64,000 bases of DNA from an uncultured Lachnospiraceae bacterium (GCA_945868435.1 CAMBLG010000011.1:1-64000), one strand, 5' to 3'; counted from the first letter of the stretch, positions 44,599 through 54,718 are shown. Numbers and translations are program-made. Notes: generated by a model not told the origin, from the letters alone.

Positions 44599-45564
44599 AT
44601 GAAAACATTACATATCATCTTTAATGTGAGTGCCCGAAGCGGCAAGACAAGAAAGCTTTGGCGTGAATTGAAAGGAATACTAAAGGAGCGTGAGATTGAC
44701 TTTAAAGCATATCGCACGCTCCGCGAGGGGCATGCAACCCAGATTGCCAGAGAACTTTCCCTTCTGGCGGATGAGGCGGTGTATATTGCTGTGCTTGGCG
44801 GAGATGGCACCATCAATGAAGTATTGAACGGAATTGTCGATTTTGAGAAGGTGCGTCTTGGCGTGATGCCAACGGGATCCGGCAATGACTTTGGAAGAAG
44901 CTTGTGGATACCCAAGAAGCCCTTGGATGCTTTGGAGAAGATTTTGGAGTGCATGAAACGGGAAGAAGAGGGAATACCAGTTCCCTGTCTGGATCTCGGA
45001 CAGGTTTCCTGGGACGGATGCGATAAGCCCAGAATCTTCGGAATCAGTGCTGGAGTGGGATTGGATGCGCTTGTCTGCAAAAAGGCATTGGATTCCGGTC
45101 TGAAACGATTCCTGAACAAGTTCCATCTTGGAAAGCTGACCTATGTATTCCACACGATACAGTCCCTTTTTACCATGGATACGGCGAATATCACACTTTC
45201 ATACAGAGAAGGTGAACAGGAATCGACCTGTAAGTGTGAGATGGAAAAAGTAATCTTTGCCGCAGCTATGAATCTGCGGGCGGAGGGCGGAGGCGTGCCG
45301 ATGGCACCCCATGCGGTCCCGACAGACGGTTTGTTATCTTTGAGCAGTGCGTCCGGGATTCCAAAGTGGAAGACATTTTTCTGTCTGCCACTTTTGATCG
45401 CGGCAAAGCATGAAAGAATCAAAGGATTTTCCATTGTGAATTCCTGCGAGTTTGTACTCCGTATCAGCAAGCCAATGGTACTACACGCGGATGGCGAGTA
45501 TTGCGGAGAGGTGACCGAGGTGACATTTCGATGCTTGCGAGGGTGCTTGAAGCTTTTGCGATAA
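44599..45564 (+). CDS. Diacylglycerol kinase-family lipid kinase (YegS/DgkB type)
   Basis: A 321-residue kinase. Phosphate-binding GGDGTINEVLNGI (about residues 71-83) and LGVMPTGSGNDFGRSL (about 91-106) are the DAGK catalytic motifs; NLRAEGGGVPMAPHA and the terminal ADGEYCGE complete the fold. It recycles diacylglycerol or phosphorylates another lipid. It follows rnfB by 20 bp with a weak RBS and ends at a terminator shared with the convergent apbE. Confidence 0.9.
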   Translation: MKTLHIIFNVSARSGKTRKLWRELKGILKEREIDFKAYRTLREGHATQIARELSLLADEAVYIAVLGGDGTINEVLNGIVDFEKVRLGVMPTGSGNDFGRSLWIPKKPLDALEKILECMKREEEGIPVPCLDLGQVSWDGCDKPRIFGISAGVGLDALVCKKALDSGLKRFLNKFHLGKLTYVFHTIQSLFTMDTANITLSYREGEQESTCKCEMEKVIFAAAMNLRAEGGGVPMAPHAVPTDGLLSLSSASGIPKWKTFFCLPLLIAAKHERIKGFSIVNSCEFVLRISKPMVLHADGEYCGEVTEVTFRCLRGCLKLLR

Positions 45565-45622
45565 TTTCTGTGAAAATAAAATGGGATGATTTTTCCAACT
45601 TTAAAATGACAATTAGATGCAG

Positions 45623-45660
45623 AAAGGGTGAGTATTTCCTTTGGGAAATACTCACCCTTT
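45623..45660. terminator. Bidirectional terminator between lipid kinase and apbE
   Basis: A perfect 17-bp stem (45623-45639 with 45644-45660; arms end AAAGGG and CCCTTT) around a 4-nt loop, between convergent genes. Confidence 0.85.
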
Positions 45661-45661
45661 C

Positions 45662-46714
45662 TTATTCTGCCTGAAATGTAATGCTATCACCGATTCCACT
45701 GCTGCAGTGAATTGCCTCGTCGTTTGTCACAAAGACGGCCTCCACACCGTCTAATGACTCTACCAAGGCCATGCCGTCCGTCAGACCGAGCGCAAAGCAG
45801 GTGGTGCTCAGAGCATCACCATCCATAGAACAGTTGTTTATTATAGTAACCTGATACAGGTCATTTTCGATGGGATATCCGGTACTGGTATCTAAAATGT
45901 GATGGTACAGCTTATCATTCACCCGGTAATAGCGTTCATATATTCCCGAGGAAACGATGGACGCATCTTTCACGGAAATAGTGCCGATGCTGGTTCCGGT
46001 AGGGGCAAAAGGCTTTTGAATGCCGACGTTATAATTGGAACCGTCTGCTTTGGGACCAATGGTCAGAACGTTGCCCCCTAAGTTGATGATTCCAGATGTG
46101 ACCTGCTGCTCATTCAGGTAATCCCGCATGCGGTCTGCAATATAGCCTTTGGCAATTCCCCCGAGATCCAGCTTGGATTTGCGGTCGTTAAGGCGAACCT
46201 TGTTTCCATCGATCTCAATTGTGGTGTAATCCACGTGAGTGACGGTTTTTAAAATGGTATCCTTGTCGGGGACAACGGAGGCATCTGCTTCATTGTCTTC
46301 GCTTTCCAGATTGGCTGCGATTTCAGAGAAATTCCACAGGTCGGACAGATTGCCGATGGTAATATCAAAGCTTCCGTCGCTGAGTTCCCCATATGAAATA
46401 CCGGCTTTGATTAATTCTATGGTTTCGGGGCTTACTTCAACAAATTTTCCGGCATTCTGATTGATTTTGGAAATCTCGCTGGTTTCAATCGTGTTGGAAA
46501 ATTTGCGTTCATATTCTTTTGCCAATTCAAAACATTGATCGATGTAGCCTTCATTGGAGGTCCCATACAATGTGATTGTGATGATGGTGTCAAAGTAAAA
46601 ACCGGAGCGGGATACTTTTTGTTGCCCGGAGCCGCAGGAACACAGACTGACAAGAAGACAACAGGCAAGTAAAGCGGCAATCCATTTTGGAATATTTCTA
46701 TCGAAAAACTGCAT
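45662..46714 (-). CDS. apbE: FAD:protein FMN transferase ApbE, lipoprotein
   Basis: A 350-residue lipoprotein: N-terminal helix (about 11-25) ending in a lipobox-like LCSC. The ApbE fold is marked by FDTIITITLYG, SELSDGSFDITIGNLSDLW, KLDLGGIAKGYIADRM and the late GDALSTTCFALG. It attaches FMN to threonines of RnfD and RnfG on the outer face of the membrane. Its location one gene from the rnf operon, although on the other strand, fits this role. Confidence 0.95.
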   Translation of the reverse strand: MQFFDRNIPKWIAALLACCLLVSLCSCGSGQQKVSRSGFYFDTIITITLYGTSNEGYIDQCFELAKEYERKFSNTIETSEISKINQNAGKFVEVSPETIELIKAGISYGELSDGSFDITIGNLSDLWNFSEIAANLESEDNEADASVVPDKDTILKTVTHVDYTTIEIDGNKVRLNDRKSKLDLGGIAKGYIADRMRDYLNEQQVTSGIINLGGNVLTIGPKADGSNYNVGIQKPFAPTGTSIGTISVKDASIVSSGIYERYYRVNDKLYHHILDTSTGYPIENDLYQVTIINNCSMDGDALSTTCFALGLTDGMALVESLDGVEAVFVTNDEAIHCSSGIGDSITFQAE

Positions 46715-46957
46715 AAGAGAGTTCTGATTCCTTTCTGAATTTTATCATTGTTTCTTTATACACCTTGGAATGATATTCTTTTCCCAACGCATAATATACA
46801 ACATATTCCAGAGGCGGACAAGCCGCGATTTATTAAATTTTCCTTATTTTTGCATGATTTTTATAGAAATAGCAAATTGTTTTTTGTATTTTTATGAATT
46901 ATATGATACAGTATAAAAAGATGCGTAAATAAGCATGAGATAAGGAAGATATATACA

Positions 46958-47797
46958 ATGATAAGGGATAAAAAATACAAACGAATTGTGATCAAGATTG
47001 GTTCATCCTCAATTACACATCCGGAGACCGGAAGACAGAATCTTGGCAAGCTAGAGCGTCTGGTTCGGACAATATGCGATCTTCGCAATCGGGGAATGGA
47101 TGTGTGTCTGGTGAGTTCCGGAGCCATTGCGGTGGGAAGAGCCGCCATGGGAATTGAGGAGCGGCCTAAGGAGATTTCATTGAAACAGGCCTGTGCGGCT
47201 GTTGGACAAGGTCGGCTGATGATGACGTACCAGAAGCTTTTTGCAGAGTACAATCACACTGCAGGACAGATCCTTCTGACGAAGAACACTATGGCGAATC
47301 CGGTGTCCAGAGAGAATGCAAGGAACACGTTCGAGGAACTGTTTGGACTTGGTGTGATTCCGGTTGTAAATGAAAATGATACGGTCAGTACATATGAGAT
47401 GCAGTTTGGCGATAATGATACTTTGTCAGCCCTTGTGGCTTCTCTGGTGGGAGCAGATCTTTTGATTCTTCTGTCGGATATTGACGGACTGTATACCGAT
47501 GATCCAAACCGTAATCCCGATGCCCAGCTAATCAGGGAAGTTTCCGAGATTGATGAAAGTATTTACGGAATGGCCAAGGCTTCGTCCGGAAGTAATGTGG
47601 GAACCGGTGGGATGGCGACCAAGCTTGCAGCTGCAAGGATTGCAACATTGTCCGGTGCGGACATGATCATTGCCAATGGGGCAGACGTACATGTGATCGC
47701 CGATATTATGGATGGAGAGTATGTCGGAACACTGTTTACGGCCAAGGAGAACTCCAATTTCAATCTGGCGGCATATGTGATGGAAACCATCGGGTAG
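46958..47797 (+). CDS. proB: Glutamate 5-kinase
   Basis: A 279-residue amino-acid kinase catalysing the first step of proline synthesis. Motifs: VIKIGSSSITH, VSSGAIAVG, ENDTVSTYEMQFGDNDTLSALVA, LLSDIDGLYT and GTGGMATKLAAA. It lacks the C-terminal PUA domain of E. coli ProB (367 residues), a natural short form. First gene of a run proB-DUF896-5-FCL-proA. RBS AGGAAG. Confidence 0.95.
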   Translation: MIRDKKYKRIVIKIGSSSITHPETGRQNLGKLERLVRTICDLRNRGMDVCLVSSGAIAVGRAAMGIEERPKEISLKQACAAVGQGRLMMTYQKLFAEYNHTAGQILLTKNTMANPVSRENARNTFEELFGLGVIPVVNENDTVSTYEMQFGDNDTLSALVASLVGADLLILLSDIDGLYTDDPNRNPDAQLIREVSEIDESIYGMAKASSGSNVGTGGMATKLAAARIATLSGADMIIANGADVHVIADIMDGEYVGTLFTAKENSNFNLAAYVMETIG

Positions 47798-47840
47798 TCC
47801 AGGTGTTCTGTGGAAATAAGAGGTCGTTAGGGAGAGTAAT

Positions 47841-48077
47841 ATGACGGATGAAAAGATTGCGCGCATTAACGCGTTATACCGCAAGTCGAAGGCAGAGGGG
47901 CTGACAGACGCAGAGAAGAAGGAACAGGATCTTCTGCGCAAGGAGTTCGTCGCCGCTGTGAGAGGCAATCTACGCGCGCAGTTGAATAATATCGACATGG
48001 TAAACGAGGATGGTTCTGTAGAGAATCTGGGAGAAAAGTATGGGAACGCAAGTCATGGACAAAGACCAACTTCGTAG
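47841..48077 (+). CDS. DUF896 family protein
   Basis: A 78-residue protein of the YnzC/DUF896 family: the N-terminal helical hairpin IARINALYRKSKAEGLTDAEKKEQDLLRKEF is the family core. Its role is unknown; in B. subtilis a relative is in the SOS yneA operon. Its end overlaps the next gene by 38 bases. Confidence 0.88.
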   Translation: MTDEKIARINALYRKSKAEGLTDAEKKEQDLLRKEFVAAVRGNLRAQLNNIDMVNEDGSVENLGEKYGNASHGQRPTS

Positions 48078-48663
48078 GTTCATGATGGGAAAGCGTGATG
48101 CGCTTCCTGCGGAGGTGCGTTGTCTGAAAAGTGTGGGCATTGCAGAACGGCTTGCTGATATGGAATGGTATAAGGAACAGGAGGAAATCCTTGTCTATTC
48201 CGCAATCCGAAGTGAAGTTGACCTTACTTCATTCTGTCGCAGCGCCTGGAAGGATGGGAAAGTGTTGTTTTTCCCGAGAGTCTTTGGAGAGAAGATGGAG
48301 TTTTACCGAATTGATTCCATGAGTCAGCTGATAAGGGGAAGCTTTTCGGTTATGGAGCCACGTCTGAAGGAGGATGCGGATCCTAACAATGAAGATATGC
48401 CCATAGCAGGGGAAGCATGGACAGAAGGCAGAAGTGAGAAAACGCCGGTTCTTGTGCCGGGGGTTGCTTTTTCTCGCAAAGGGGCAAGACTTGGTTATGG
48501 CAAGGGCTTTTATGACCGGTATCTTGCTGTTCATCCATCGCTGGTGCCCATTGGAGTGTGCTTTGATGAGCAGCTGACAGAACAAATCTGTGCGGATGAA
48601 CATGACTACCCGATGTACAGGATTATGACGGAATCGGAAAGCATTCTGTGTGTACAGATGTGA
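48040..48663 (+). CDS. 5-formyltetrahydrofolate cyclo-ligase
   Basis: A 207-residue enzyme that converts 5-formyl-THF to 5,10-methenyl-THF using ATP. KDQLRRFMMGKRDALP at the N-terminus, VLVPGVAFSRKGARLGYGKGFYDRYL (the folate/ATP site) and IPIGVCFDEQL define the family. The ATG at 48040 lies inside the preceding gene, after GGGAG. Confidence 0.93.
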   Translation: MGTQVMDKDQLRRFMMGKRDALPAEVRCLKSVGIAERLADMEWYKEQEEILVYSAIRSEVDLTSFCRSAWKDGKVLFFPRVFGEKMEFYRIDSMSQLIRGSFSVMEPRLKEDADPNNEDMPIAGEAWTEGRSEKTPVLVPGVAFSRKGARLGYGKGFYDRYLAVHPSLVPIGVCFDEQLTEQICADEHDYPMYRIMTESESILCVQM

Positions 48664-48743
48664 AACGGATTGGGCTCCAAACAGGGAAGATTTTGTAGAA
48701 GCGAATGTTAGGAATAAGAGATTTAGGGAAAGGGTGCATGGAA

Positions 48744-50000
48744 ATGAAGTTAGAAGAATTATGCAGACAGGCGCATGAAGCGAGAATCAAAGTCGGAATG
48801 CTGGATACAGATCTGAAAAACGAGACCTTAAGAGCTGCTGCAGATGCTATTTTAGCAAATGAAGAGGAAATCTTAAAAGCAAATGAGCTGGATATGGAAC
48901 GCGCCAGAAGCAAGTCTATGCCACAGGGACTTCAGGATCGATTGAAATTGAATCATGAGCGGCTTTTGGGAATGGCAGATGGTCTCAGACAAATTGCGAA
49001 GCTGGATGATCCCATCGGGGAAGTTATGTCCATGATAAAACGTCCGAACGGTCTCATTATCGGAAAGCGTCGCGTTCCGATCGGTGTCATCGGAATTATT
49101 TTCGAGGCGCGGCCTAACGTTACGGCAGATGCTTTCGGGTTGTGCTTTAAGTCCGGCAATTGTGCGATTTTAAAGGGCGGTAGTGATGCCATCAACTCCA
49201 ATACCGCGATAGTTCGCGCCATGCAGGAGGCATTGGATGAGAAAGGGATTCCGGAGGGAGCCCTCTCTCTGATTGAATCGACGGATCGGGAAACCACCAA
49301 TCAGTTTATGAAAATGAAGAAATATGTGGATCTGCTTATTCCGAGAGGCGGAAGCGGGCTGATTCAAAGTGTGGTGGAGAATGCAACGATTCCGGTTATT
49401 GAGACAGGAACCGGTAATTGTCATATCTATGTGGATGAGTTTGCAGACCAGGATATGGCTGTCAATATCATAAAGAATGCCAAGACCCAGAGAATCGGTG
49501 TCTGCAATGCCTGTGAATCCATTGTGGTACACAGAAGTATTGCAAAGGAGTTTTTGCCAAAGTTATATGAGGCTCTTAAGGAGTTCTCTGTGGAGATGAG
49601 GGGGGATAACTGCGCGGTAGAATGCCTTGGAGCAGACAAGGAGTTTGTGGCATCTGCAACGGACGAAGACTGGGGAAAGGAATATCTGGATTATATTCTT
49701 TCGGTTAAGATTGTGGATTCTCTTGAGGAAGCCATTGCGCATATCAATCGCTACAATACTTCCCACTCGGAGGCAATCATTACAAAGGATTATGACATTG
49801 CGCAGAAATTTCTGGAAGAGGTGGATTCTGCATGTGTCTATGTCAATGCGTCTACGCGTTTTTCCGATGGCAATGAGTTTGGTTTCGGAGCTGAAATCGG
49901 AATCAGTACACAGAAATTACATGCCAGAGGTCCCATGGGACTTGAGGCATTGACCAGCTATAAATATATTATCTACGGAACGGGACAGGTACGACCATAA
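48744..50000 (+). CDS. proA: Glutamate-5-semialdehyde dehydrogenase
   Basis: A 418-residue enzyme of the second proline step, reducing glutamyl phosphate. Motifs: [35 protein letters not shown], the catalytic-Cys region [14 protein letters not shown] and [16 protein letters not shown]. The ATG at 48744 is nine bases from AGGGAAAGGG; upstream in-frame ATGs at 48705 and 48738 give an atypical N-terminus. The stop overlaps the miaB start by one base (TAATG). Confidence 0.95.
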   Translation: MKLEELCRQAHEARIKVGMLDTDLKNETLRAAADAILANEEEILKANELDMERARSKSMPQGLQDRLKLNHERLLGMADGLRQIAKLDDPIGEVMSMIKRPNGLIIGKRRVPIGVIGIIFEARPNVTADAFGLCFKSGNCAILKGGSDAINSNTAIVRAMQEALDEKGIPEGALSLIESTDRETTNQFMKMKKYVDLLIPRGGSGLIQSVVENATIPVIETGTGNCHIYVDEFADQDMAVNIIKNAKTQRIGVCNACESIVVHRSIAKEFLPKLYEALKEFSVEMRGDNCAVECLGADKEFVASATDEDWGKEYLDYILSVKIVDSLEEAIAHINRYNTSHSEAIITKDYDIAQKFLEEVDSACVYVNASTRFSDGNEFGFGAEIGISTQKLHARGPMGLEALTSYKYIIYGTGQVRP

Positions 50001-51430
50001 TGAGAGATTTGGAACAACAGATACTGACAGGAGAAGAGGAAAAGAAGCTTCAGTACGAATACATGGACAAAGTCCGGCAGATCGTAAAGGCGAAAGAAGA
50101 GGAGAAAGGACGCAGGCTGACCTGCTGCGTGAAGACCTTCGGCTGTCAGATGAATGCGAGAGATTCGGAAAAGCTTGTGGGAATTCTTACGGATGTAGGG
50201 TATGTGGAGACCGAGGATGAACATGCGGATTTCGTCATCTACAATACCTGCACCGTACGGGAAAATGCTAACAACAAGGTGTATGGCCGACTGGGATATC
50301 TGTCAACCTACAAGAAAAAGAATCCGGATATGATGATCGCATTGTGCGGATGTATGATGCAGGAGGAAGGGGTTGTGGCAAAGCTTCAGAAATCCTACCG
50401 CTTTGTCAACCTGATCTTCGGAACACATAACATTTACAAATTTGCGGAGCTGTTATATCGGAGTCTGACCTCGGATGGAATGATCGTTGATATATGGAAG
50501 GATACCGATAAAATTGTTGAGGAACTGCCGGTCAAACGGAAGTTTTCTTTCAAATCCGGTGTCAACATTATGTTCGGCTGCAATAATTTCTGCAGCTACT
50601 GTATTGTGCCCTATGTGCGTGGCAGGGAGCGCAGCCGCGAGCCGCAGGATATTATCCGCGAGATAAAAGGCCTGGTGGCAGATGGCGTGTGTGAGATCAT
50701 GCTGCTGGGACAGAATGTGAATTCTTACGGGAAGAATCTGGAACATCCCGTTACCTTTGCGGAACTGTTGCGCATGGTCAATGAAATTGATGGATTGAAG
50801 CGCATCCGGTTTATGACTTCGCATCCGAAGGATCTGTCGGATGATCTGATTCTTGCCATGAAGGAATGCGATAAGGTCTGCAAGCATATGCATCTGCCGT
50901 TGCAATCGGGAAGCTCGAGACTTCTCAAGCTGATGAACCGGCATTACGACAAAGAGCAGTATCTTACGATTGTGAAAAAGCTGCGGGAAGCAATTCCTGA
51001 CATTGCGCTTACCACGGATATTATCGTGGGATTTCCGGGGGAGACCGAGGAGGACTTCATGGAAACACTGGATGTGGTGAAGCAGGTAGAATACGACAGT
51101 GCGTTTACCTTCATCTATTCCAAGCGTACCGGAACGCCGGCTGCCGCCATGGAGAATCAGTGCGACCCGAAGGAGGTCAAGGAGCATTTTGACATGCTGC
51201 TTAAGGAAGTGCAGGCCATCAGTACAAAGAAGGCGATGGCACTCACCGGAACGGTTCAGGAAGTGCTGGCGGAGGAAGAAAACGAACAGGACAAGCGGCT
51301 GATTACCGGGCGTCTTTCCAACAATTCCATTGTGCATTTCCCGGGAGACTGCAGCATGATCGGTAATTTGTATCAGGTGCGGCTCACGGAGTGCAAGGGA
51401 TTCTATTATCTGGGCGAGATTGTTTCATAA
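50000..51430 (+). CDS. miaB: tRNA-2-methylthio-N6-dimethylallyladenosine synthase
   Basis: A 476-residue radical-SAM methylthiotransferase acting on A37 of tRNAs. The UPF0004 domain cysteines are in KTFGCQMNARDSE, NTCTVRENA and LCGCMM; the radical-SAM cluster is CNNFCSYCIVPYVRGRERSR; a TRAM domain ends the protein. An N-terminal extension of about 60 residues precedes the UPF0004 domain, as in Clostridia. It follows proA with a 1-base overlap. Confidence 0.96.
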   Translation: MRDLEQQILTGEEEKKLQYEYMDKVRQIVKAKEEEKGRRLTCCVKTFGCQMNARDSEKLVGILTDVGYVETEDEHADFVIYNTCTVRENANNKVYGRLGYLSTYKKKNPDMMIALCGCMMQEEGVVAKLQKSYRFVNLIFGTHNIYKFAELLYRSLTSDGMIVDIWKDTDKIVEELPVKRKFSFKSGVNIMFGCNNFCSYCIVPYVRGRERSREPQDIIREIKGLVADGVCEIMLLGQNVNSYGKNLEHPVTFAELLRMVNEIDGLKRIRFMTSHPKDLSDDLILAMKECDKVCKHMHLPLQSGSSRLLKLMNRHYDKEQYLTIVKKLREAIPDIALTTDIIVGFPGETEEDFMETLDVVKQVEYDSAFTFIYSKRTGTPAAAMENQCDPKEVKEHFDMLLKEVQAISTKKAMALTGTVQEVLAEEENEQDKRLITGRLSNNSIVHFPGDCSMIGNLYQVRLTECKGFYYLGEIVS

Positions 51431-51474
51431 AGGAACATTCGTTGCGCTTAAGATCCATGGAGAAGAGTTCTATC

Positions 51475-51867
51475 ATGAAACAGGTTGTGAAGCGAATCGG
51501 AAAGAATGATATGATATTTATCGGAGTACTGTTGATGGTGGGCATCGCAGTACTCTTCGCTTTTTCTCTGCACAGGGAGAAGGGAAGCGGCTGGGTTATT
51601 GTGACCTGCGATGGGGAGGAATACGGCCGTTATTGTCTTAAGGAAGATCAGACGGTGGAAATTACCGATGCGAAGGGACAGGTGACCAACGTACTGGTAA
51701 TCGCAGAAGGAAAAGCAGATATGGCGGAGGCAGACTGCCCGGATAAGCTCTGTGTTCATCAGAAGGCAATCGCATATGCGGGGGAGAATCTGGTGTGTCT
51801 GCCCAACAGAGTTGTGGTAACCGTCGAGGCGGAACAGGAAAACGGTCTGGACGGATTTGCACAGTAG
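51475..51867 (+). CDS. NusG domain II-containing membrane protein
   Basis: About 130 residues. One N-terminal helix (about 12-32, MIFIGVLLMVGIAVLFAF) anchors a small exported NusG_II beta domain, with CPDKLCVHQKAIAYAGENLVCLPNRVVV as the typical cysteine-bearing core. Unrelated in function to NusG itself; role unknown. The start is uncertain: ATG 51475 (after GGAGAAGAG), ATG 51457, and TTG 51442 with AAAGGA upstream are all possible. Such proteins are often next to Gx transporters, as here. Confidence 0.85.
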   Translation: MKQVVKRIGKNDMIFIGVLLMVGIAVLFAFSLHREKGSGWVIVTCDGEEYGRYCLKEDQTVEITDAKGQVTNVLVIAEGKADMAEADCPDKLCVHQKAIAYAGENLVCLPNRVVVTVEAEQENGLDGFAQ

Positions 51868-51884
51868 GAAAGAGATAAGCAGTG

Positions 51885-52469
51885 ATGAAGAATGAGAAAC
51901 ATGATGCGGAAAAATCGAATCCCCAAAAATTGAAGTCGGAAAAATCGGCAGCGGGTCGAAAGCGTTCTGTCAGTGGCCGCTGGGTGGCGCAGATGGGATT
52001 GTATGTTGCAGTCGCATTGATCTGCAGCTATATTGAGACCCTGATCCCAATCCAGTTTGGCGTGCCGGGCATTAAGCTGGGGCTTGCCAATCTGGTGGTA
52101 CTTCTTGTTCTGTATACCATGAATGCGAAGGATGCGTTTCTAGTTTCGGTGCTTCGTATTCTTCTGGCGGGATTTATGTTTGGAAACCCTTTTAGTATTC
52201 TGTATTCTCTGTCCGGAGGTTTCTTAAGCTTTCTTGTCATGTGGCTGTTAAAGCGAAGCGGCAAATTGCATTGTATATCGGTCAGCGTGGCCGGGGGAAT
52301 CAGCCACAATGTGGGGCAGCTTTTGCTGGCTTCTGTCGTTGTGGAAAACTATCACATTTTCTACTATATTCCGGTGCTTATATTGGCGGGGCTTCTCACT
52401 GGGCTGGTGATTGGAATTGTTTCGCAGGAAATAATATTAAGGCTTGAAAATAGAACAAATGTTTGCTAA
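51885..52469 (+). CDS. Gx transporter family protein
   Basis: A 194-residue membrane protein of the Gx / Hpre_diP_synt_I family: after a basic N-terminus come five or six helices, with IPIQFGVPGIKLGLANLVVLLVLY and LSGGFLSFLVMWLLKR as family regions, and GGISHNVGQLLLA. It resembles ECF-type S components; the substrate is unknown. The ATG at 51885 directly follows GTG 51882; the former is preferred. Confidence 0.85.
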   Translation: MKNEKHDAEKSNPQKLKSEKSAAGRKRSVSGRWVAQMGLYVAVALICSYIETLIPIQFGVPGIKLGLANLVVLLVLYTMNAKDAFLVSVLRILLAGFMFGNPFSILYSLSGGFLSFLVMWLLKRSGKLHCISVSVAGGISHNVGQLLLASVVVENYHIFYYIPVLILAGLLTGLVIGIVSQEIILRLENRTNVC

Positions 52470-52523
52470 AATAAGCTCAGATGAAACGCCTTTGTTTTGA
52501 ATGGGTGAACGAGAGGGAAGAGT

Positions 52524-53138
52524 ATGTACGCATATGTGAAAGGTGAGCTTACGGAAGTTACGGTTGATTTCATTGTAATTGAGGCCGGAGGGATCGGATA
52601 CCGGATATTTATTCCGGGGAAGACCTTCGAGTATTTGCCGGGAATCGGGGAGGAACTGAAGGTATATACGTATCTGCATCTGCGGGAGGATGTCATGATT
52701 CTATACGGGTTCCTCACAAAGGATGATCTGGAGCTTTTTAAGCTTCTTATCACGGTTAGTGGAATCGGCCCCAAGGGAGGGCTTGCAATTTTATCTACGC
52801 TGGAAGCGGATGACCTGCGGTTTGCAGTGCTGTCAGGGGACGCAAAGGCCATTGCCAAAGCGCCGGGAATCGGTGCCAAGACGGCCCAAAGAGTCATCCT
52901 TGAGCTGAAGGATAAGTTGTCGCTGGAGGATGCCTTCGAGAAGAAGTCGGAACATGTGGCGCTGAAACAGAACGCATCCGGGGCGAATCAGGTCAAGAAT
53001 GATGCTGTGCTGGCGCTTACGGCTCTGGGCTATTCTTCTACAGAGAGTATGAAGGCTGTATCCGCCGTTGCGATTACCGAGGAGATGGATGTGGAAGCTG
53101 TGTTGAAGGCGGCTTTAAAGCACATGTCATTGGTTTGA
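52524..53138 (+). CDS. ruvA: Holliday junction helicase subunit RuvA
   Basis: A 204-residue tetrameric junction-binding protein. OB fold (1-62, with EAGGIGYRIFIPG), helix-hairpin-helix region (LLITVSGIGPKGGLAILS, KAPGIGAKTAQRVILELK) and the C-terminal RuvB-contacting domain (ALTALGYSSTESMKAVSAV). ruvB follows 20 bp downstream. Confidence 0.97.
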   Translation: MYAYVKGELTEVTVDFIVIEAGGIGYRIFIPGKTFEYLPGIGEELKVYTYLHLREDVMILYGFLTKDDLELFKLLITVSGIGPKGGLAILSTLEADDLRFAVLSGDAKAIAKAPGIGAKTAQRVILELKDKLSLEDAFEKKSEHVALKQNASGANQVKNDAVLALTALGYSSTESMKAVSAVAITEEMDVEAVLKAALKHMSLV

Positions 53139-53158
53139 TGTTAAGGGATAGGTAAAGT

Positions 53159-54157
53159 ATGGAGAAACGTGTCATTTCAACCCAGCTTCAGGAAGAAGAT
53201 CTGAAGATGGAATCCAGTCTGCGTCCGCAGCATTTGTCGGACTATATCGGACAGGAGAAAATCAAAGACAATATGAAAGTATATATTGAAGCGGCGAAAG
53301 CCCGGGGAGAAGCCCTGGATCATGTGCTGTTCTATGGACCGCCCGGACTGGGTAAGACCACGCTGGCCGGGATAATTGCCAACGAGATGGGAACGCATCT
53401 CAAAGTTACTTCCGGTCCGGCTATTGCCAAGCCGGGGGAGATGGCAGCAATTTTAAACAACCTGGCGGAGGGGGATATTCTCTTTGTGGACGAGATTCAC
53501 CGGTTGAACCGTCAGGTGGAGGAGGTTCTGTACCCGGCTATGGAGGATTATGCCATCGATGTGATGATAGGAAAAGGAGAATCCGCCAGATCCATCCGCC
53601 TGAATCTTCCAAAGTTCACGCTGGTCGGGGCTACTACAAGAGCAGGCATGCTGTCGGCACCATTGCGTGACCGATTCGGCGTGGTGAGCCATATGGAATA
53701 TTATACGGTGGATGAACTGAAACATATTATTGAACAGTCTGCTGCAATCCTGCAGGTGGCAATTGATGACAAAGGGGCATACGAACTGGCAAGACGATCC
53801 CGCGGTACACCCAGACTGGCCAATCGTCTGCTCAAGCGTGTCCGGGATTTTGCCCAGGTCAAATATGACGGGATAATCACCTATGAGGTGGCAGCTTTTG
53901 CGCTGGATCTTTTGGAGGTTGACAAGCTGGGACTTGACCAGAATGATCGCAATATTCTTCTGACGATTATGGACAAGTTTGACGGAGGACCGGTGGGACT
54001 GGACACACTGGCGGCATCTATTGGAGAAGATTCCGGTACCATTGAGGATGTGTATGAACCGTATCTTGTGAAAAATGGCTTTATCAACCGGACGCCTAAG
54101 GGGCGCGTAGCGACCGATTACGCCTACACGCACTTTGACCGCATACGTTCTTCATAA
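53159..54157 (+). CDS. ruvB: Holliday junction helicase subunit RuvB
   Basis: A 332-residue AAA+ motor. Walker [12 protein letters not shown] at residues 59-69, Walker [17 protein letters not shown], the [20 protein letters not shown] sensor region, and a C-terminal winged helix ending [15 protein letters not shown]. Last gene of the run from miaB. Confidence 0.98.
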   Translation: MEKRVISTQLQEEDLKMESSLRPQHLSDYIGQEKIKDNMKVYIEAAKARGEALDHVLFYGPPGLGKTTLAGIIANEMGTHLKVTSGPAIAKPGEMAAILNNLAEGDILFVDEIHRLNRQVEEVLYPAMEDYAIDVMIGKGESARSIRLNLPKFTLVGATTRAGMLSAPLRDRFGVVSHMEYYTVDELKHIIEQSAAILQVAIDDKGAYELARRSRGTPRLANRLLKRVRDFAQVKYDGIITYEVAAFALDLLEVDKLGLDQNDRNILLTIMDKFDGGPVGLDTLAASIGEDSGTIEDVYEPYLVKNGFINRTPKGRVATDYAYTHFDRIRSS

Positions 54158-54164
54158 AAAGTAC

Positions 54165-54193
54165 TTGCTTATATACTTCCGTAAGGTTATAAT
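54165..54193 (+). promoter_or_regulatory. Promoter of zapA
   Basis: TTGCTT (54165-54170), a 17-bp spacer and a consensus TATAAT (54188-54193). Confidence 0.7.
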
Positions 54194-54230
54194 ACTACAT
54201 ATAGTGGTTTGAAAAATTGGAGGATACGAT

Positions 54231-54671
54231 ATGTCAGCCAAGACAAGCGCAGAGGTAGTAATTGACGGTAAAGTATATACATTGAGTGGTTACGAGGGGG
54301 AAGAATATCTCCAGAAAGTAGCGGCATACATCAATAATAAGATTGCCGAATTTGAGGCAATGGATGATTACCGGTATATTCCGCTTAACATGAAGGGAAC
54401 GCTGCTTCAATTGAATATTGCGGATGATTATTTTAAGGCCAAAGCCCAGGTAGAGAAGCTGGAGCGGGATATCGAGATCAAGGACAAGGAGTTGTATGAC
54501 TTAAAGCACGATCTGATTTCCAACCAGATTAAGACCGAGAGTGCAGAAGCAGCCATGAAGGAACTGGAAGCGGAGAACAAGGAGCTCCTTTTGAATAAGG
54601 CGCGGTTGGAGGCAGCACTTGAGGATAAGCTGTTGGATGGTAAGAAGGGTCCTGCCAAGACAACTGTATAA
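54231..54671 (+). CDS. zapA: Cell division protein ZapA
   Basis: A 146-residue FtsZ-ring associated protein. The N-terminal ZapA core (AEVVIDGKVYTLSGYEGEEYLQKVAAYINNKI) is followed by a long coiled coil (about 70-140) rich in Glu/Lys/Leu. It stimulates FtsZ bundling. Longer than Gram-negative ZapA (about 110) because of the coil. RBS GGAGG; own promoter and terminator. Confidence 0.92.
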   Translation: MSAKTSAEVVIDGKVYTLSGYEGEEYLQKVAAYINNKIAEFEAMDDYRYIPLNMKGTLLQLNIADDYFKAKAQVEKLERDIEIKDKELYDLKHDLISNQIKTESAEAAMKELEAENKELLLNKARLEAALEDKLLDGKKGPAKTTV

Positions 54672-54688
54672 GAAAAGAGAGAATATCT

Positions 54689-54718
54689 GGGACAGTGCAC
54701 TTGTGCTGTCCCCTTTTT
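54689..54718 (+). terminator. Terminator of zapA
   Basis: GGGACAG (54689-54695) pairs with CTGTCCC (54706-54712), followed by CTTTTTG. Confidence 0.8.

Noticed and set aside
52241-52447. Additional frames inside the Gx transporter and other housekeeping genes
   Set aside because: Alternative frames of clearly coding regions with no family features of their own.
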